NCBI GenBank assembly: GCA_963575645.1 | Contig: OY754464.1 | Location: forward strand, 49,156,192 to 49,220,191 | DNA: 64,000 bases | Source of the DNA: Xanthostigma xanthostigma | Taxonomy: Eukaryota > Arthropoda > Insecta > Raphidioptera > Raphidiidae | Direction: 5' to 3' | Part shown: piece by piece, positions 62,646 to 64,000 of the stretch | Layout of the letters: every line of letters starts with the position of its first letter | How positions within the stretch are numbered: the stretch's first letter is position 1 | The notes under the pieces: generated by a model | Told to the model about the DNA's origin: nothing | The model's input: the letters and a program-made list of their open reading frames with translations, nothing else | Database searches by the model: none | Made by a program: the position numbers and the translations under genes

Positions 62646-62808
62646 AAAAAACACGCTTATATCAACGCACTAAAAATAGAGAATAAGTTTTTTTCTCTTC
62701 TGTAACGTTCAGGAGCGTGAGACACTCGATGAATTGAACGAAATATAATGTCCTACGCTACTAAGTTTATTTTCTACGCTTTGAATCGTTGATGTAAGCG
62801 TGTCTTTT
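62646..62808. mobile_element. about 160-bp MITE
   Basis: AAACACGCTTATATCAACG at the left and CGTTGATGTAAGCGTGTCTT at the right are inverted with two or three differences. No coding capacity; superfamily not determined. Confidence 0.6.
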
Positions 62809-64000
62809 CACATTTTTTTTTAAATATACGCTGTTTACTGTGTAGAATGTGAGTTTTTAAAATTCAAAATGCATAGTCTTTGTTTGTGTTTCTTTTCGTA
62901 AATGACACAATATGTATGTATAGCGTATGTAACACTTCTGTGAAAGGACGATATTGATTTTCTCTTACTTTAAGTTTCTGGTTGGTCGTTGGTATCATTT
63001 CAATGGAGATGACATAAATATCTGTGTTAGGTCTTATTTGATTAAATTTTGGCATTATAATGGAGCGCCGTGCCTAGGGATTGATGGGAATGTTCCGCGC
63101 CAGGAGCACCCAACATGTTTAAATCAACATTTTTTTAAATGAAAATTTCAAACAACCCGTTCTTTTGTCTTCTGTTGTATGTAGGTATCTTAGTTGTTCC
63201 TGGTGTGAATTTTATGACATGAACTGGCGCCAAGTCCTCCTTTCGCCAGGGACGTCGGAACTTCTAGATACGGCACTGTTTTACAATGATGAAGTGAATT
63301 TTGAGTAAACGTTGTTTCGAATGTAATTCCATATGCTCAAAATGCACGTGCTCAAAAAACACTACATGTTTTCTATATATTGAGATAAATTTTGATTAAT
63401 GTGGACACAGATGAAAAGTATTTACTAGCAAAATGTAACAACGATGCCGGTTAAAAGAAGCCAAACTGATGGACATCTTAACCAGGACAATCCACGACCG
63501 CCGTGTTGCATTGCCGCAGGATTTTCACCTGAAACAGAAATTGTAAATTGTTAAGATATTCATTTGCATAAAACATACATAACACCATTTTTTGGTTGGT
63601 CGGTTCTGTTGCAAAATAGCTAAGCTACGGTATTCCTAAGTTTAAAGACAATTCTCAGCGTTATGCGACGTTCCCAGTGCGGATGACGTCATGCGGCACA
63701 CGTGCTTTTTTATAGTAACTAATAAGCCATCAAGTTATGAAGACAACAAAGAATTAACGGTTGAATAGGTGTGAACATTAATGTAGGTAATGTCAATTAG
63801 GAAGTTTGATATTTTAATATACCTTACTTTCATGACTTATAGCTAAATGATTTCTAGCTCGACGTCATTGAGGCTGGGTCAAAATGACCCGGCATGTTTA
63901 TAAATTCAAATATTTTTCCGTTTTTCTCAGTAGCTGAAGCCAATCCAGTGTTCTAAACGTTTTTAACAGAAATCAGTCTGGCGCAGGCTGCACTATAGAA
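62809..64000. other. intergenic to window end
   Basis: No gene recognised. A small palindrome GGGTCAAAATGACCC lies at 63876-63890, and there is GC-richer sequence near 63060-63110 and 63220-63280 without a frame. Confidence 0.4.

Overview
The window looks like nuclear DNA of a moth or butterfly (Lepidoptera). It is AT-rich, has few genes, uses GT-AG introns, carries haemolymph juvenile hormone binding protein (JHBP/takeout) genes, and is full of transposon families I know from lepidopteran genomes (short Helitrons, hAT and pogo MITEs, Penelope-like elements, an R1/TRAS-type LINE, and the common repeat that starts as an imperfect AGGGTTCC). The species cannot be told from the sequence.

Four gene models can be supported, all on the + strand. 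(1) A TAL1/SCL-class bHLH transcription factor (HLH3B-like) with coding exons at 9249-9688, 11360-11565 and 13557-13873 (320 aa); a candidate first exon ending at 5845 would add a start codon placed exactly at its donor. (2) A tentative two-exon small gene, 16073-16117 plus 18721-18831 (51 aa), of unknown function. (3) and (4) Two tandem JHBP-domain genes, A at 30823-35992 (six exons, 276 aa) and B at 41376-55434 (six exons, 267 aa). A and B share the same five intron positions and phases (1,2,2,0,0), so they arose by tandem duplication. They are probably secreted lipid or hormone carriers. Both lack the paired N-terminal cysteines usual in the family.

Most of the rest is transposons, often nested. 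A hAT element lies at 931-2077 and a Helitron at 4691-5345. The bHLH introns hold three hAT MITEs with target duplications and a duplicated MITE pair. A foldback of about 1.1 kb fills much of the small gene's intron. A Harbinger element with a MADF-domain fragment carries a hAT remnant at 20.6-21.8 kb. A three-level nest lies at 25.8-27.8 kb. A perfect-looking 458-bp palindrome lies just upstream of gene A. Gene A introns hold three TIR elements. Between A and B, a pogo element sits inside the 5' terminus of a Helitron. Gene B introns (14 kb in all) hold a hAT MITE, SINE palindromes, a string of seven small hairpins, two large foldbacks, a pentanucleotide microsatellite and a 5'-truncated LINE that stops about 8 bases beyond a splice donor.

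Downstream of gene B come a Harbinger-like MITE copy, a pogo MITE, a further short TIR element, a Penelope-like fragment with a broken GIY-YIG domain, and a THAP-domain element with long terminal inverted repeats. From about 60.2 kb to the end I see no gene, only one short MITE.
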